64,000 nucleotides of DNA, taken from assembly GCA_012927625.1 (NCBI GenBank), contig JABBOV010000004.1:226124-290123 (forward strand), read 5' to 3'. Each line of letters starts with the position of its first letter. The stretch's first letter is position 1. The position numbers were made by a program, and so were the translations under genes. The notes beneath the pieces were generated by a model, which saw only the letters and a list, made by a program, of their open reading frames with translations, was not told the DNA's origin and did not search any database. This DNA is from Glaciimonas sp. Lineage in GTDB: Bacteria; Pseudomonadota; Gammaproteobacteria; Burkholderiales; Burkholderiaceae_D. Positions 32,141-40,523 of this stretch are shown here, one piece after another.

Positions 32141-33718
32141 CTAAGCTTTGGATAGTTTGGGTTGTTCGGATTGCTCAAAATGGTACTTGCCGGTGTGCAG
32201 GCTGCTTGGCCCTTGTCGGGCGTATTTAAACATCAGTATCAACTCGATTACCAGTAGCACCGTGTAGAAGCCCATGAAGCCGGCCAAGCTGAAATACAGG
32301 TCGGACGTTTGCAGTGTCGAAGCCGACAGATGGGTCGGCAGCACGCCGGAGATAGTCCAAGGCTGGCGGCCGTATTCTGCTACCACCCAGCCGGTCTCGA
32401 TTGCCACCCACGGCAACGGAATGCTGAACAGCGCCAGTTTCAGCAGCCAGCGCTGCTTTGCCAGCCGCTTGCGGATCAGGTAATAGAACGAGGCGCTGAA
32501 GATGAACAGGAACAGCAACCCCAGTGCGACCATCAGGCGAAAACCGAAGAACAGCGGCGCGATTTTCGGGATCGTATCGTTGACCGCCATCCTGATTTGT
32601 TCTGGTGTGGCATCGATCACGTTCGGCGTGTATTTCTTCAGCAGCAGGCCGAAACCGAGATCGCCTTTCAGTTGCTCGAAGGCGGCGCGCGCTGCCGGCG
32701 ATTTGTCGCCCGACTTCAAACGTGTCAATGCAGCGTAGGCAAGCATGCCGTTACGGATACGTGCCTCATGCTGCAGTTTCAGATCCTTGATCCCGGTAAT
32801 CTGCTGGTCGGTTGAGCGGGTTCCGATCAGACCCAACACATACGGAATCTTGACCGCATAATCGGTGCGCTCGGCCTTGTCGTTGGGTAGGCCAAAGACT
32901 GTAATGGCAGCCGGGGCCGGTGCAGTTTCCCACTCGGCCTCGATTGCGGCCAGCTTCACCTTGTTGACTTCGCCGGCGGTATAGCCTGATTCGTCGCCGA
33001 GCACGATTACCGAGAGCGTCGAAGCCAGCCCGAATGCGGCGGCAATCGCGAACGAGCGCAATGCGAACGCGGTATCGCGCGCTTTTAGCAAGTAATACGA
33101 TGAAATACCCAGTACGAACAGCGAGGCCGCCACATAACCGGCGGCTACCGTATGCACGAACTTCACCTGCGCTACCGGATTGAGGATCACCTGCGTGATG
33201 CTGACCAATTCCATGCGCATGGTTTCGACATTGAATTCGGCGCCGACCGGATTGTTCATCCAGCCGTTGGCGATCAGAATCCATACCGCTGACAGGCTGG
33301 AGCCCAGCGCCACTAGAAAGGTCACGCCCAGATGCTGCACCTTGGACAAGCGCGTCCAGCCGAAGAAAAATAGTCCGACGAAGGTCGATTCCAGGAAGAA
33401 AGCCATCATGCCCTCAACCGCCAGTGGGGTACCGAAAATGTCGCCCACGTAGTGCGAGTAATACGACCAGTTGGTGCCGAACTGGAATTCCAGCGTGATG
33501 CCGGTGGTTATGCCCATCGCAAAGTTGATGCCAAATAGCTTGCCCCAGAATTTGGTCATGTCACGATAAATCTCGCGCCCGGTCATCACATAGACCGATT
33601 CCATGATGACCAATATCCAAGCTAGGCCGAGCGTGAGCGGAACGAACAGAAAGTGATACATCGCAGTGGCAGCAAACTGCAGCCGCGACAGGTTGACGAC
33701 TGCTTCAATGGGAGCCAT
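32141..33718 (-). CDS. cydA: Cytochrome bd ubiquinol oxidase subunit I
   Basis: Haem-bearing subunit of the oxygen-scavenging quinol oxidase. The 525-residue product (E. coli 522) has the haem-ligand His in [36 protein letters not shown], the [17 protein letters not shown] block and a long Q-loop around residue 270. ATG 33718 ([15 protein letters not shown]) has AAGG upstream and matches homologues; the longer frame to 33892 runs over the upstream gene cydP. The start overlaps the 3' end of cydP by 14 bp. Confidence 0.96.
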   Translation of the reverse strand: MAPIEAVVNLSRLQFAATAMYHFLFVPLTLGLAWILVIMESVYVMTGREIYRDMTKFWGKLFGINFAMGITTGITLEFQFGTNWSYYSHYVGDIFGTPLAVEGMMAFFLESTFVGLFFFGWTRLSKVQHLGVTFLVALGSSLSAVWILIANGWMNNPVGAEFNVETMRMELVSITQVILNPVAQVKFVHTVAAGYVAASLFVLGISSYYLLKARDTAFALRSFAIAAAFGLASTLSVIVLGDESGYTAGEVNKVKLAAIEAEWETAPAPAAITVFGLPNDKAERTDYAVKIPYVLGLIGTRSTDQQITGIKDLKLQHEARIRNGMLAYAALTRLKSGDKSPAARAAFEQLKGDLGFGLLLKKYTPNVIDATPEQIRMAVNDTIPKIAPLFFGFRLMVALGLLFLFIFSASFYYLIRKRLAKQRWLLKLALFSIPLPWVAIETGWVVAEYGRQPWTISGVLPTHLSASTLQTSDLYFSLAGFMGFYTVLLVIELILMFKYARQGPSSLHTGKYHFEQSEQPKLSKA

Positions 33719-34019
33719 GTTGCGCCTTAGATTGGGGTATGGAAGAGGGGTTTGAATGCACCGTACGAACGGATTTCGGGTCGTAAGAGTCGGAATTCGT
33801 TGCGTTCGCCAGCAGGTGTTGTTCCACCTGTGCGGTTGGCAATAACATATGCTTGGCTTGCGGTTGGGAAAAAAAGGCATTCCACAACGCAAACAGAATC
33901 GCGATCTTGAGCAGTAGCGCCAGCGTAATTTCCAGCGCCAGCGGCAGGCGGGTCAGTCGCGGCCAGCGCGATAAAATGGGTCTGGTTGTTTGATTGCTTA
34001 GATTACTCACGGCCGTCAT
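33705..34019 (-). CDS. cydP: Cytochrome oxidase putative small subunit CydP
   Basis: Small single-span membrane protein found just before cydAB in betaproteobacteria. From ATG 34019 it has 104 residues: a basic start (SRWPRLTRLP), one hydrophobic helix (LALEITLALLLKIAILFALW) and the conserved following stretch FFSQPQAKHMLLP. Its 5' end overlaps the regulator gene and its 3' end overlaps cydA, so translation is probably coupled. Assembly or stability of the oxidase is the likely role, by context. Confidence 0.82.
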   Translation of the reverse strand: MTAVSNLSNQTTRPILSRWPRLTRLPLALEITLALLLKIAILFALWNAFFSQPQAKHMLLPTAQVEQHLLANATNSDSYDPKSVRTVHSNPSSIPQSKAQHGSH

Positions 34020-34590
34020 CCAGCACGGCAGTATTGTCCTGGCTGCCGCCAATACGGAACTTGTCGCGCACATCGAGCAGCTTTTTTACTTTTGAGCCCA
34101 TCTTCATCAGCGACGCCAAGGTTTCCGGCGACAACCTTTGCACATCATCAAACCAGGAAGTCGATAGTTCGATCAGATCGTACATTTCGCGCATCCGTTG
34201 CTGGGCAATCTTATCGCTCTCAGAACTTGGATTTTCCAGTAGCGCATCGCGCAGCATAGATAGTGTTGGCTCTACCTCGCGCCGGCGGCGTTCTTCCAGC
34301 AATGCCTTGAAAATGTCCCAGATATCCTTCGGCGGTTCGAAGTACTCGCGCCGGTCGCCCGGCTGGTGCAACAGCTTCACCAGCCGCCATGATTGCAGCT
34401 CTTTGAGTCCCATACTCACATTGGAGCGCGAAAACGACAAATATTCCACAATTTCGTCCGCATTCAATGGCTTGTTCTGCACGTACAGCAGCGCATAAAT
34501 CTGTCCGACTGTGCGATTGATGCCCCAACGACTGCCCATTTCGCCGAAATGGAGGATGAAGCGCTGGGTAAGGGGGCTGAGTGAGTCCAT
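34003..34590 (-). CDS. GbsR/MarR family transcriptional regulator of the cyd operon
   Basis: A 195-residue winged-helix regulator: MDSLSPLTQRFILHFGEMGSRWG is the GbsR-type N-terminus, and LNADEIVEYLSFSRSNVSMGLKEL the DNA-reading helix-turn-helix. It is the first gene of the operon that continues with cydP and cydAB, so it probably controls cytochrome bd expression and itself. An inverted repeat 36 bp upstream of its start is a candidate operator. The signal sensed is unknown. Confidence 0.88.
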   Translation of the reverse strand: MDSLSPLTQRFILHFGEMGSRWGINRTVGQIYALLYVQNKPLNADEIVEYLSFSRSNVSMGLKELQSWRLVKLLHQPGDRREYFEPPKDIWDIFKALLEERRRREVEPTLSMLRDALLENPSSESDKIAQQRMREMYDLIELSTSWFDDVQRLSPETLASLMKMGSKVKKLLDVRDKFRIGGSQDNTAVLDDGRE

Positions 34591-34625
34591 AATTTATTCG
34601 CGTTTCTTGATTTGGATTATTGAAT

Positions 34626-34643
34626 TTTCAGGAATTACTGAAA
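34626..34643. promoter_or_regulatory. Candidate operator upstream of the cyd operon
   Basis: Inverted repeat TTTCAG-GAATTA-CTGAAA lies upstream of the GbsR/MarR gene in a very AT-rich region. Related half-sites (ATATTCAAGAAATATT nearby, ATTCAAGGAATG at about 34746-34757, ACTG-TATT-CAGT at about 34725-34740) suggest several binding sites. Assignment to this regulator is inference. Confidence 0.45.
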
Positions 34644-34854
34644 TTATAGAATATTCAAGAAATATTTGCTGGCGCTGGGAATTCGCCTGGAGATTTGTCG
34701 TTGCGCTGAACGCAGGTTTATATACTGTATTCAGTAAAATTTATTATTCAAGGAATGTATGCGGCAGAGCAGTCGCATTTAACGATACGCCCTGATTATT
34801 TCACCTTGCCGTTTTGCTTTAGACTCGGGGCCAAAGTTGAAGATAAAGTTCAGG

Positions 34855-35157
34855 TTACGAAACATCGGCGTGTCGGACTGCATTGGGTATATCAATGACA
34901 AGGTTTGACTCGGCATAGGCCACGCAGGGCAGAATAAAGCCGTCTGCCTTTTCTTCTGCACTCAGCCCCGGCCACTCGATGCGGTAGCTGACGCGTCCTC
35001 TAAGCAGACGACAGATGCAGGTGCGACAAGTGCCGTTCCGGCAGGAGCTGGGCAAGCGAACACCTGCCAACTGCGCCGATACCAGCAATGGGTGTGTATC
35101 GGGAGTGTCAAATTCCCAGCCTTGCGGCGTAATCACGACAGAAAAATGGGCGCTCAT
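34855..35157 (-). CDS. 2Fe-2S ferredoxin-like protein
   Basis: Plant-type ferredoxin fold, 100 residues. Three of the cluster cysteines are in CRNGTCRTC and the fourth in ILPCVAYAESNL. Stand-alone proteins of this size serve as electron carriers, often for oxygenases or reductases; the partner is not encoded nearby. It lies upstream of, and in the same direction as, the cyd regulator but 264 bp away. Confidence 0.88.
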   Translation of the reverse strand: MSAHFSVVITPQGWEFDTPDTHPLLVSAQLAGVRLPSSCRNGTCRTCICRLLRGRVSYRIEWPGLSAEEKADGFILPCVAYAESNLVIDIPNAVRHADVS

Positions 35158-35385
35158 GATGCAAGCCTTCGGTCAATTGGTTCGGGCTTGGATAGAGTGT
35201 TTGCGTGCGCCCAATTCCGATCCCGCGCCAATCCGCCTGGTTCGGCAAAAAAGCGCAATGTATCGTTTTATCAGTGTACCAGCGGCGCAGGCACCCTAGA
35301 CAGAATGCCCGCCCATTTCCTGTAGACGCTTTTGACTTTAAAGCATACTGGGTCGATAAGCTTGGTCTTGTTGCGCTTGAAGAGT

Positions 35386-35408
35386 AAAACTGCCCTCTGT
35401 TTAGGCAG
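35386..35408 (-). terminator. Possible terminator after the CsbD gene
   Basis: On the minus strand CTGCC-N9-GGCAG is followed by TTTTA. The stem is only five base pairs and overlaps the csbD stop codon, so this is a weak call. Confidence 0.42.
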
Positions 35409-35586
35409 GCTTTCCTTTGGATTTAATTTTTTCTTCCACATCGCCAACTGTTTTCTGCACTTTTCCAATAATTTGTTTATCCAGTCCTTTGACTTGCTGT
35501 TTATCACTTCCAATTAATTTACCTGCTGCCTCTTGTGCTTTGCCAACGCTTTCTTTTGCAGTACCTTTAATTTGGTTTTTGTTCAT
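35401..35586 (-). CDS. CsbD family stress-response protein
   Basis: A 61-residue hydrophilic, helix-rich protein of the CsbD/YjbJ family, abundant under general stress in many bacteria; molecular role unknown. Family blocks are MNKNQIKGTAKESVGKAQEA and GKLIGSDKQQVKG. ATG 35586 has a strong Shine-Dalgarno (AGGAG, eight bases upstream), so the longer frame to 35634 is not used. Confidence 0.9.
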   Translation of the reverse strand: MNKNQIKGTAKESVGKAQEAAGKLIGSDKQQVKGLDKQIIGKVQKTVGDVEEKIKSKGKPA

Positions 35587-35828
35587 GATTTTTCTCCTGT
35601 TTAAAATCCTAATATGATTTGTAATTAGAGCCAAGTCTGTTCGGTTCCGAACATAAGTAAACGAAGTCTGATGTTATTTTGTCCTGCTATTACTGAATAT
35701 TAATAGCGTAAAAAAACGAGCTCCATTGTCGCCAGGAAATGACATGCGTCGATTGCGGCTCGATGCATTTAGCGACCTGAAATTTTCAAGCTTCGCTGGT
35801 ATGCTTTATAACAAATGGAGGAATGCAG

Positions 35829-35921
35829 ATGACGATTTTTCTTTGTAGTATCCAATATGAATGCACAGTATTTGCATACGGAATTGTGTCGCGGCGACCT
35901 ATTGCGAGCCAGCGATGTTAA
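35829..35921 (+). CDS. Possible 30-codon leader ORF before the depolymerase-like gene
   Basis: ATG 35829 is preceded by an exact GGAGG at 35817-35821 and by TTATAA at about 35805-35810. The predicted peptide starts MTIFLCSIQYECTVFAYG and ends at a TAA (35919-35921) that overlaps the ATG of the next gene (ATGTTAA). The downstream gene has no good ribosome-binding site of its own. This arrangement suggests translational coupling. The peptide has no recognised homologue, so it could be a chance ORF. Confidence 0.35.
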   Translation: MTIFLCSIQYECTVFAYGIVSRRPIASQRC

Positions 35922-37144
35922 AGGGCCTGAGTCGCCTCTGGTTGAGCGGTCTGGCACGCGCGGGGAAAGTACAACAGAGCCAAGCCGCAAAATTATTCAA
36001 GAGCATGCTCATCAAGCCGAAACCGAAGGTCAAGCGCAAATCCAAGACAATCCAACGGCCCAGCGCTGCACCGGCTAACACCAGGGCAGCTAGTAAGGCA
36101 CGGGTGCTGGAAGCACCAGCAAATCCCAAAACGGACGCTGGATCGAACCAGTTGCCGGGCAAATTGCTGGCTTCCTATTACTCACCCTTAGCCGACGATG
36201 GGATGCTGCTGCCGTTGCGACGCATGCGTTATTACTTGTACCTTCCCGATCGATTCCCGGCGCAATTGGCGCGTGATCATCAAGAAAAAAAGACTTGGCC
36301 GCTGATCGTGATGCTGCATGGTTGCGAACAAACAGCGCCGGAATTTTCACAAGGCACGGGCATGAATCAGCGCGCCGGGAAAAAAGGTTATGCGGTACTG
36401 TACCCGGAACAATCCTTGCGCTCGCATCGGCATCGGTGTTGGAAGTGGTACGACAAAGCGACCCAGGATGGCGATGGCGACGTAAAAATGATTGTTGGGA
36501 TGATAGAAAAAGTAGCTGAAAAATACCCGATTGACAGAACACGTATTTATATTTGCGGCATATCGGCCGGCGCGGCGATGGCCAACATTGTGGCGCTGAA
36601 TCATCCGCAACTGATTGCCGCGGTCGGACTGCATTCAGGGCCGATGTTTGGCGCCGGGCATAGTCTGATCGGCGCTTATGGGGTCATGCAACACGGCGCG
36701 AACAATCGTGTCGGCACTGCCATCGCTGAAGTTCTTCACAAACATCCTGAGTTTCCCGCGATGCCGACCATTCTGATCCAAGGGCAGGGCGATAAAATAG
36801 TGCGTCCGATCAACCAGACCCAGTTGGTGCAGCAAACTCTGCTATTGAATCGCTTGGCGGCAGAGAGCGCCGTGCCGGTCGTGGCCAAGCCTGCTGGGCG
36901 GGTTGGCAGCCGCAATCCGGGCCGCGCCTATGAAATAGGCGACTTTTATCTGCGCAAAAAATTGCTGTTAAGGGTCGCCCGGATTGCCCACTTGGAGCAT
37001 GCGTGGAGTGGCGGCGACGGCAGCCTGGCGTTCAATTCCCCGTCCGGGCCGGACGCCAGCAAGATGATGCTGGAATTTTTTGCGCGGCATCGTCGCCTCA
37101 TTGCGCCGCACCTCGTATGTGATGCGGGACGGCCTGTTCGGTAA
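35915..37144 (+). CDS. Poly(3-hydroxybutyrate) depolymerase-like esterase
   Basis: Alpha/beta-hydrolase of the PHB depolymerase/LpqC type, 409 residues. The lipase box is CGISAGAAM; other blocks are WPLIVMLHGCEQTAPEF, CWKWYDKATQ and HLEHAWSGGD with the likely catalytic His. The N-terminus MLKGLSRLWLSGLARAGKVQ is a family feature and supports ATG 35915; an upstream in-frame ATG at 35861 would add 18 unusual residues. There is no convincing signal peptide, so it may act on intracellular polymer or other esters. Substrate is inferred from family. Confidence 0.87.
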   Translation: MLKGLSRLWLSGLARAGKVQQSQAAKLFKSMLIKPKPKVKRKSKTIQRPSAAPANTRAASKARVLEAPANPKTDAGSNQLPGKLLASYYSPLADDGMLLPLRRMRYYLYLPDRFPAQLARDHQEKKTWPLIVMLHGCEQTAPEFSQGTGMNQRAGKKGYAVLYPEQSLRSHRHRCWKWYDKATQDGDGDVKMIVGMIEKVAEKYPIDRTRIYICGISAGAAMANIVALNHPQLIAAVGLHSGPMFGAGHSLIGAYGVMQHGANNRVGTAIAEVLHKHPEFPAMPTILIQGQGDKIVRPINQTQLVQQTLLLNRLAAESAVPVVAKPAGRVGSRNPGRAYEIGDFYLRKKLLLRVARIAHLEHAWSGGDGSLAFNSPSGPDASKMMLEFFARHRRLIAPHLVCDAGRPVR

Positions 37145-37175
37145 CCACCGTAACCACCTTTGTGCACAATTGCCC

Positions 37176-38093
37176 ATGAAGCCTGCCCGCATGCTTGCTT
37201 TTACCCGACAAATACGCCACGTGATTCATTGCGCCATTACCGAATGGATCAATCATCGTGCCGCCAGTAAAGGTGCTGCGCTGGCTTTTTATACCTTGTT
37301 TTCGATGGCGCCGATTCTTCTGTTGGTAATTGCCATTGCAGGCTTTTTTTACGGCACCCAAACGGCCCAGAGAGAGATATTGACGCAGTTGCGAGGATTG
37401 GTTGGGAGCCAGGGCTCTGACGCGATTCAGCTGATACTAGCCGGCGCGAGCGATCAGCAGCAGGGACGTCTGGCCACGTTGATAGCTAGCGCCTTGCTCT
37501 TGTTCGGCGCCACTAGCGTTTTTGCAGAATTGAAAGATAGTCTGGACGAAATATGGCAAGTGCCCAATACACCTGGAACCGGTCTATGGGATGTGGCGCG
37601 CACCCGCCTGTTGTCATTTGGCCTGGTTCTGGTGCTGGCATTTCTAATGATGGTGTCGCTCGTGGTCAGCGCTGCCCTTGCGGTGCTGGAGCACTACTGG
37701 AGCGGCGTCTGGAAAGATGCGGTCTTCTTGATGAAATTGCTGTCGGAACTAATCGGTTTTGGCGTGATTGCAGCGCTGTTTGCCGTCATTTACAAAATGC
37801 TGCCGCGTGCGCGCTTGTCCTGGCATGACGTGGCGATAGGCGCACTGGGTACCGCCGGCTTATTTACGTTGGGGAAGTATGCGATCGGCCTGTACATCGG
37901 TAATAGCGGCGTGGCCAATAGCTTTGGCGCAGCCGGGTCGGTGATTGCACTGTTGTTATGGGTGTACTACTCTGCGCAAATTTTCTTCCTGGGGGCCGAG
38001 TTTACGCACCAATACGCGTTGCAGTTGGGCAGTTTGCGTCACAGTACAGAGTTTATGCGCGTAAATGAAGTTGATAAATTATCAAAAAAATAG
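37176..38093 (+). CDS. YihY/virulence factor BrkB family membrane protein
   Basis: A 305-residue inner-membrane protein with six predicted spans. Family blocks are HRAASKGAALAFYTLFSMAP (first span) and IGLYIGNSGVANSFGAAGS plus LLLWVYYSAQIFFLGAEFTHQ near the end. The family was once misnamed ribonuclease BN; its function is unsettled. ATG 37176 (MKPARMLAFTRQ) is chosen since the frame upstream is the 3' end of the previous gene in another phase. Repeat copy 3 starts two bases after the stop. Confidence 0.9.
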   Translation: MKPARMLAFTRQIRHVIHCAITEWINHRAASKGAALAFYTLFSMAPILLLVIAIAGFFYGTQTAQREILTQLRGLVGSQGSDAIQLILAGASDQQQGRLATLIASALLLFGATSVFAELKDSLDEIWQVPNTPGTGLWDVARTRLLSFGLVLVLAFLMMVSLVVSAALAVLEHYWSGVWKDAVFLMKLLSELIGFGVIAALFAVIYKMLPRARLSWHDVAIGALGTAGLFTLGKYAIGLYIGNSGVANSFGAAGSVIALLLWVYYSAQIFFLGAEFTHQYALQLGSLRHSTEFMRVNEVDKLSKK

Positions 38094-38094
38094 G

Positions 38095-38156
38095 GAGTAT
38101 GGCAATAAATGATGCCATTACCGCATTTATTGATTGAATATTTAAAATATACTCGT
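38095..38156 (+). repeat. Dispersed GAGTATG intergenic element, copy 3
   Basis: Starts GGAGTATGGC directly after the YihY stop. Contains ATGGC-N10-GCCAT, ACCGCATTTATTG and ATATTTAAAATAT. Unlike the others it ends in ATACTC, so its ends are true inverted repeats (GAGTAT / ATACTC). Confidence 0.7.
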
Positions 38157-38175
38157 CAATAGCAGCGCTACGGTA

Positions 38176-38251
38176 GGTAGGGTGCGTCGTGCGTGCCAAT
38201 GTCTGTATACGATGGTACGGATGGCGGCGGGTGCGTCAGGCGCACCCTACC
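38176..38251. repeat. Inverted repeat, GGTAGGGTGCG type
   Basis: GGTAGGGTGCG (38176-38186) and CGCACCCTACC (38241-38251) are exact reverse complements with a 54-base spacer holding further GTGCG/CGCAC-like pieces. This hairpin type is dispersed in many proteobacteria. It sits in the convergent gap between the YihY and oxidoreductase genes. Confidence 0.75.
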
Positions 38252-38285
38252 TTTTGCAAGTTCTGATTGGCAGCATTGATGCGGT

Positions 38286-39317
38286 TTATTCTTGCGCCAC
38301 CTGCAGCACCAGTTTTCCGAAGTTCTTTCCTTCGAATAGCATCAGTAGCGTTTCCGGGAATTTTTCCAGGCCGAAGACGATATCTTCGCGTGTCTTGAAG
38401 CTGCCTTCTTTCATCCATTTGGCCATTTCTTTCATCCCGACTTGGTAGCGGTCGGCGTAATCGAAGACGACGATGCCTTCCATGCGGGCGCGATTCACTA
38501 GCAACGCTAGATAGTTGGCTGGTCCCTTGACCGTGCTGGTGTTGTTGTATTGCGAGATTGCGCCGCAAATGATGATGCGGGCTTTCAGGTTGATCTGGGT
38601 CAGGACAGTATCGAGAATTTCACCACCGACGTTGTCGAAATAGACATCGACGCCGTTCGGGCAATGTTGTTTCAAACCATCTTTCAATGCATCGTTTTTG
38701 TAATCGATGCAGGCGTCGAATCCGAGTTCATTCACCACGAAATCGCATTTCTCGCGGCCGCCGGCGATGCCGACCACGCGGCAACCCTTGTGCTTGGCGA
38801 CTTGGCCGACGGTCTGGCCGACTGCGCCGGAGGCACCGGAGACCACCACAGTTTCACCGGCTTTCGGCTGGCCGACTTCGAGCAGGCCGAAGTAGCCGGT
38901 CATGCCGGGCATGCCGAGCGCGTTCAGATATTTTGGCAGCGGCGCCAGTGTCGAATCTACTTTGTAGAAACCTGAAGTTTTGTCATCGGCCGCACCGACC
39001 CAGTAGCTTTGTACTCCAATGCCGCCGCAGACGCTGTCGCCAACCGCAAATTTCGGCGATTTGGAGGCGATCACGCGGCCGATACCGCCCGCTCGCATCA
39101 CTTCACCGATTGCGACTGGGCGTATATAGGATTTACCTTCGTTCATCCAGCCGCGCATAGCAGGGTCGAGCGACAGGTACAGCGTCTGAACTACGATTTC
39201 GCCATCGGTAATATCGCGCAGCGCTTCGACGGTGACTTGCCAGTCGCTTGGTTTGGGCATGCCGAATGGGCGAGCGGCAAGGCGGTATTGTTGGTTTTGT
39301 ATTGCTGTAACGTTCAT
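38286..39317 (-). CDS. NADP-dependent oxidoreductase, CurA / leukotriene B4 dehydrogenase type
   Basis: Zinc-free medium-chain dehydrogenase/reductase that reduces alpha,beta-unsaturated carbonyls with NADPH. The 343-residue protein has TLYLSLDPAMRGWMN, the domain hinge ALGMPGMTGYFGLLEVG, the nucleotide-binding motif VSGASGAVGQTVGQVAK and YFDNVGGEILD. Substrate unknown; E. coli CurA acts on curcumin. A small dyad resembling TetR-family operators lies upstream. Confidence 0.9.
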   Translation of the reverse strand: MNVTAIQNQQYRLAARPFGMPKPSDWQVTVEALRDITDGEIVVQTLYLSLDPAMRGWMNEGKSYIRPVAIGEVMRAGGIGRVIASKSPKFAVGDSVCGGIGVQSYWVGAADDKTSGFYKVDSTLAPLPKYLNALGMPGMTGYFGLLEVGQPKAGETVVVSGASGAVGQTVGQVAKHKGCRVVGIAGGREKCDFVVNELGFDACIDYKNDALKDGLKQHCPNGVDVYFDNVGGEILDTVLTQINLKARIIICGAISQYNNTSTVKGPANYLALLVNRARMEGIVVFDYADRYQVGMKEMAKWMKEGSFKTREDIVFGLEKFPETLLMLFEGKNFGKLVLQVAQE

Positions 39318-39660
39318 GTTTAGTCTCTTTCAGTCAAAATTGTAGGTTTACTATAACGTAAATTTGAACGGTCGTTCTATTTTGAAAAATGCGTTAAAAC
39401 ACAGGAACTATTGGCGCAAATGATAGACAAAAGAAGGTGCAATTGCATGCCTGATCTATTTGTATAGGCCGCCACTCTGGTACAGAGTTGCGCTGCTTGC
39501 GTTTTGTGGAATTAATTTTTGCACGCCACGGTATCCGCGCAATGCAGCGTATCGACGCCAGAGTTGATAGCCATAATTCCCTAGCGTCCTGGATTGTGAA
39601 TGCGATGTGCAAACATGACAGGACACTTGCTAACCGCCCAGAGCCCCTGAAGGAAATGAT
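39318..39660. other. Intergenic region between oxidoreductase and bactofilin genes
   Basis: A 343-bp divergent gap. It holds the TetR-like dyad near 39366 and, just before bactofilin, the ribosome-binding site GAAGGAA. Open frames crossing it lack start signals and known motifs. No repeat family member was seen. Confidence 0.4.
39366..39377. promoter_or_regulatory. TetR-family-like operator dyad
   Basis: GAACG-GT-CGTTC, within TTTGAACGGTCGTTCTATTT, lies 49 bp upstream of the oxidoreductase start. AACGGTCGTT is a frequent core of TetR-family operators. No tetR-type gene is in the window. Confidence 0.4.
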
Positions 39661-40242
39661 ATGCTTCGCTCCCAATCGCTTTTTGGTAAGCGCAATCCCA
39701 CTAGCCCCGATAACTCTCCCCTTAGCAGCACCAAGCTTAATTCTCCTCTTGGCGCTGCCAGCGGCATCACCTCCGGCAGTAGCCTGAACATCCCCAGAGC
39801 GCCTAATGCAGTCAATCCTGCCTCATCCACAAATTCTAATAATATGAATACTGCAAACGCCAGTACCAACGAAGTTGGCAGCAAGTTGATAGTCGGCCCG
39901 AATATCAAGCTCAAAGGGGTCGAGATCACCGATTGCGACACTTTGGTGGTCGAAGGTCGGGTCGAAGCGACTATGGATTCCCGCGTGATACAAATTGCTG
40001 AAAACGGCGCTTTCAAGGGTTCAGCTGAAATCGACATAGCTGAAATCCGAGGCGAATTCAATGGCGATTTGACGGCCCGCGTGAAACTGGTGATCTATGC
40101 CACCGGCAAGGTCACTGGCAAGATCCGTTACGGTAAGATCGTGATTGAAGAGGGTGGGCAACTGATTGGCGAGGTACAGGTCGGCGGTGCGTCCACTACA
40201 TCTGCCATCTCGACAGTCAAGGAAGCAGGTGCTGCCGTATAG
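39661..40242 (+). CDS. Bactofilin (polymer-forming cytoskeletal protein)
   Basis: Bactofilins polymerise without nucleotide into filaments that organise the envelope or polar structures. The 193-residue protein has a Ser/Asn/Pro-rich disordered N-terminal tail (1-72), then the beta-helical domain (about 73-180) with SKLIVGPNIKLKGVEITDCD, repeated G-spaced strands and LVIYATGKVTGKIRYGKIVI. Shine-Dalgarno GAAGGA precedes the ATG. A terminator follows. Localised role unknown; no M23 peptidase partner gene is adjacent. Confidence 0.88.
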   Translation: MLRSQSLFGKRNPTSPDNSPLSSTKLNSPLGAASGITSGSSLNIPRAPNAVNPASSTNSNNMNTANASTNEVGSKLIVGPNIKLKGVEITDCDTLVVEGRVEATMDSRVIQIAENGAFKGSAEIDIAEIRGEFNGDLTARVKLVIYATGKVTGKIRYGKIVIEEGGQLIGEVQVGGASTTSAISTVKEAGAAV

Positions 40243-40265
40243 TTTTAATCGACATAATCCGAATT

Positions 40266-40306
40266 AAAAATCGCATGGCCTGTTCTCAGGCTGTGCGATT
40301 TTTTTT
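40266..40306 (+). terminator. Rho-independent terminator after bactofilin gene
   Basis: AAAATCGCA pairs with TGCGATTTT, with an inner GCCTG / CAGGC helix, then seven or eight T's. It lies about 24 bp after the stop. Confidence 0.88.
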
Positions 40307-40523
40307 ATGAATGACATTAAGCTTAGGTTGGTGCAGGGCAGTAAACCCGCCGCTTAAAGCGACTGACGGGCTATTTCAACTTGTGGCAGAGAGTGGGGTG
40401 CGATAAAATTTGCCAATAAGAAATTTTATAAAACATTAAATTTTTTTAATAAAAACCCTCTGTCGGGCAAAAAATAAATTGTTTCGATACCGATCAAAGA
40501 CTGATTTTTAATGCCCCGAGATT

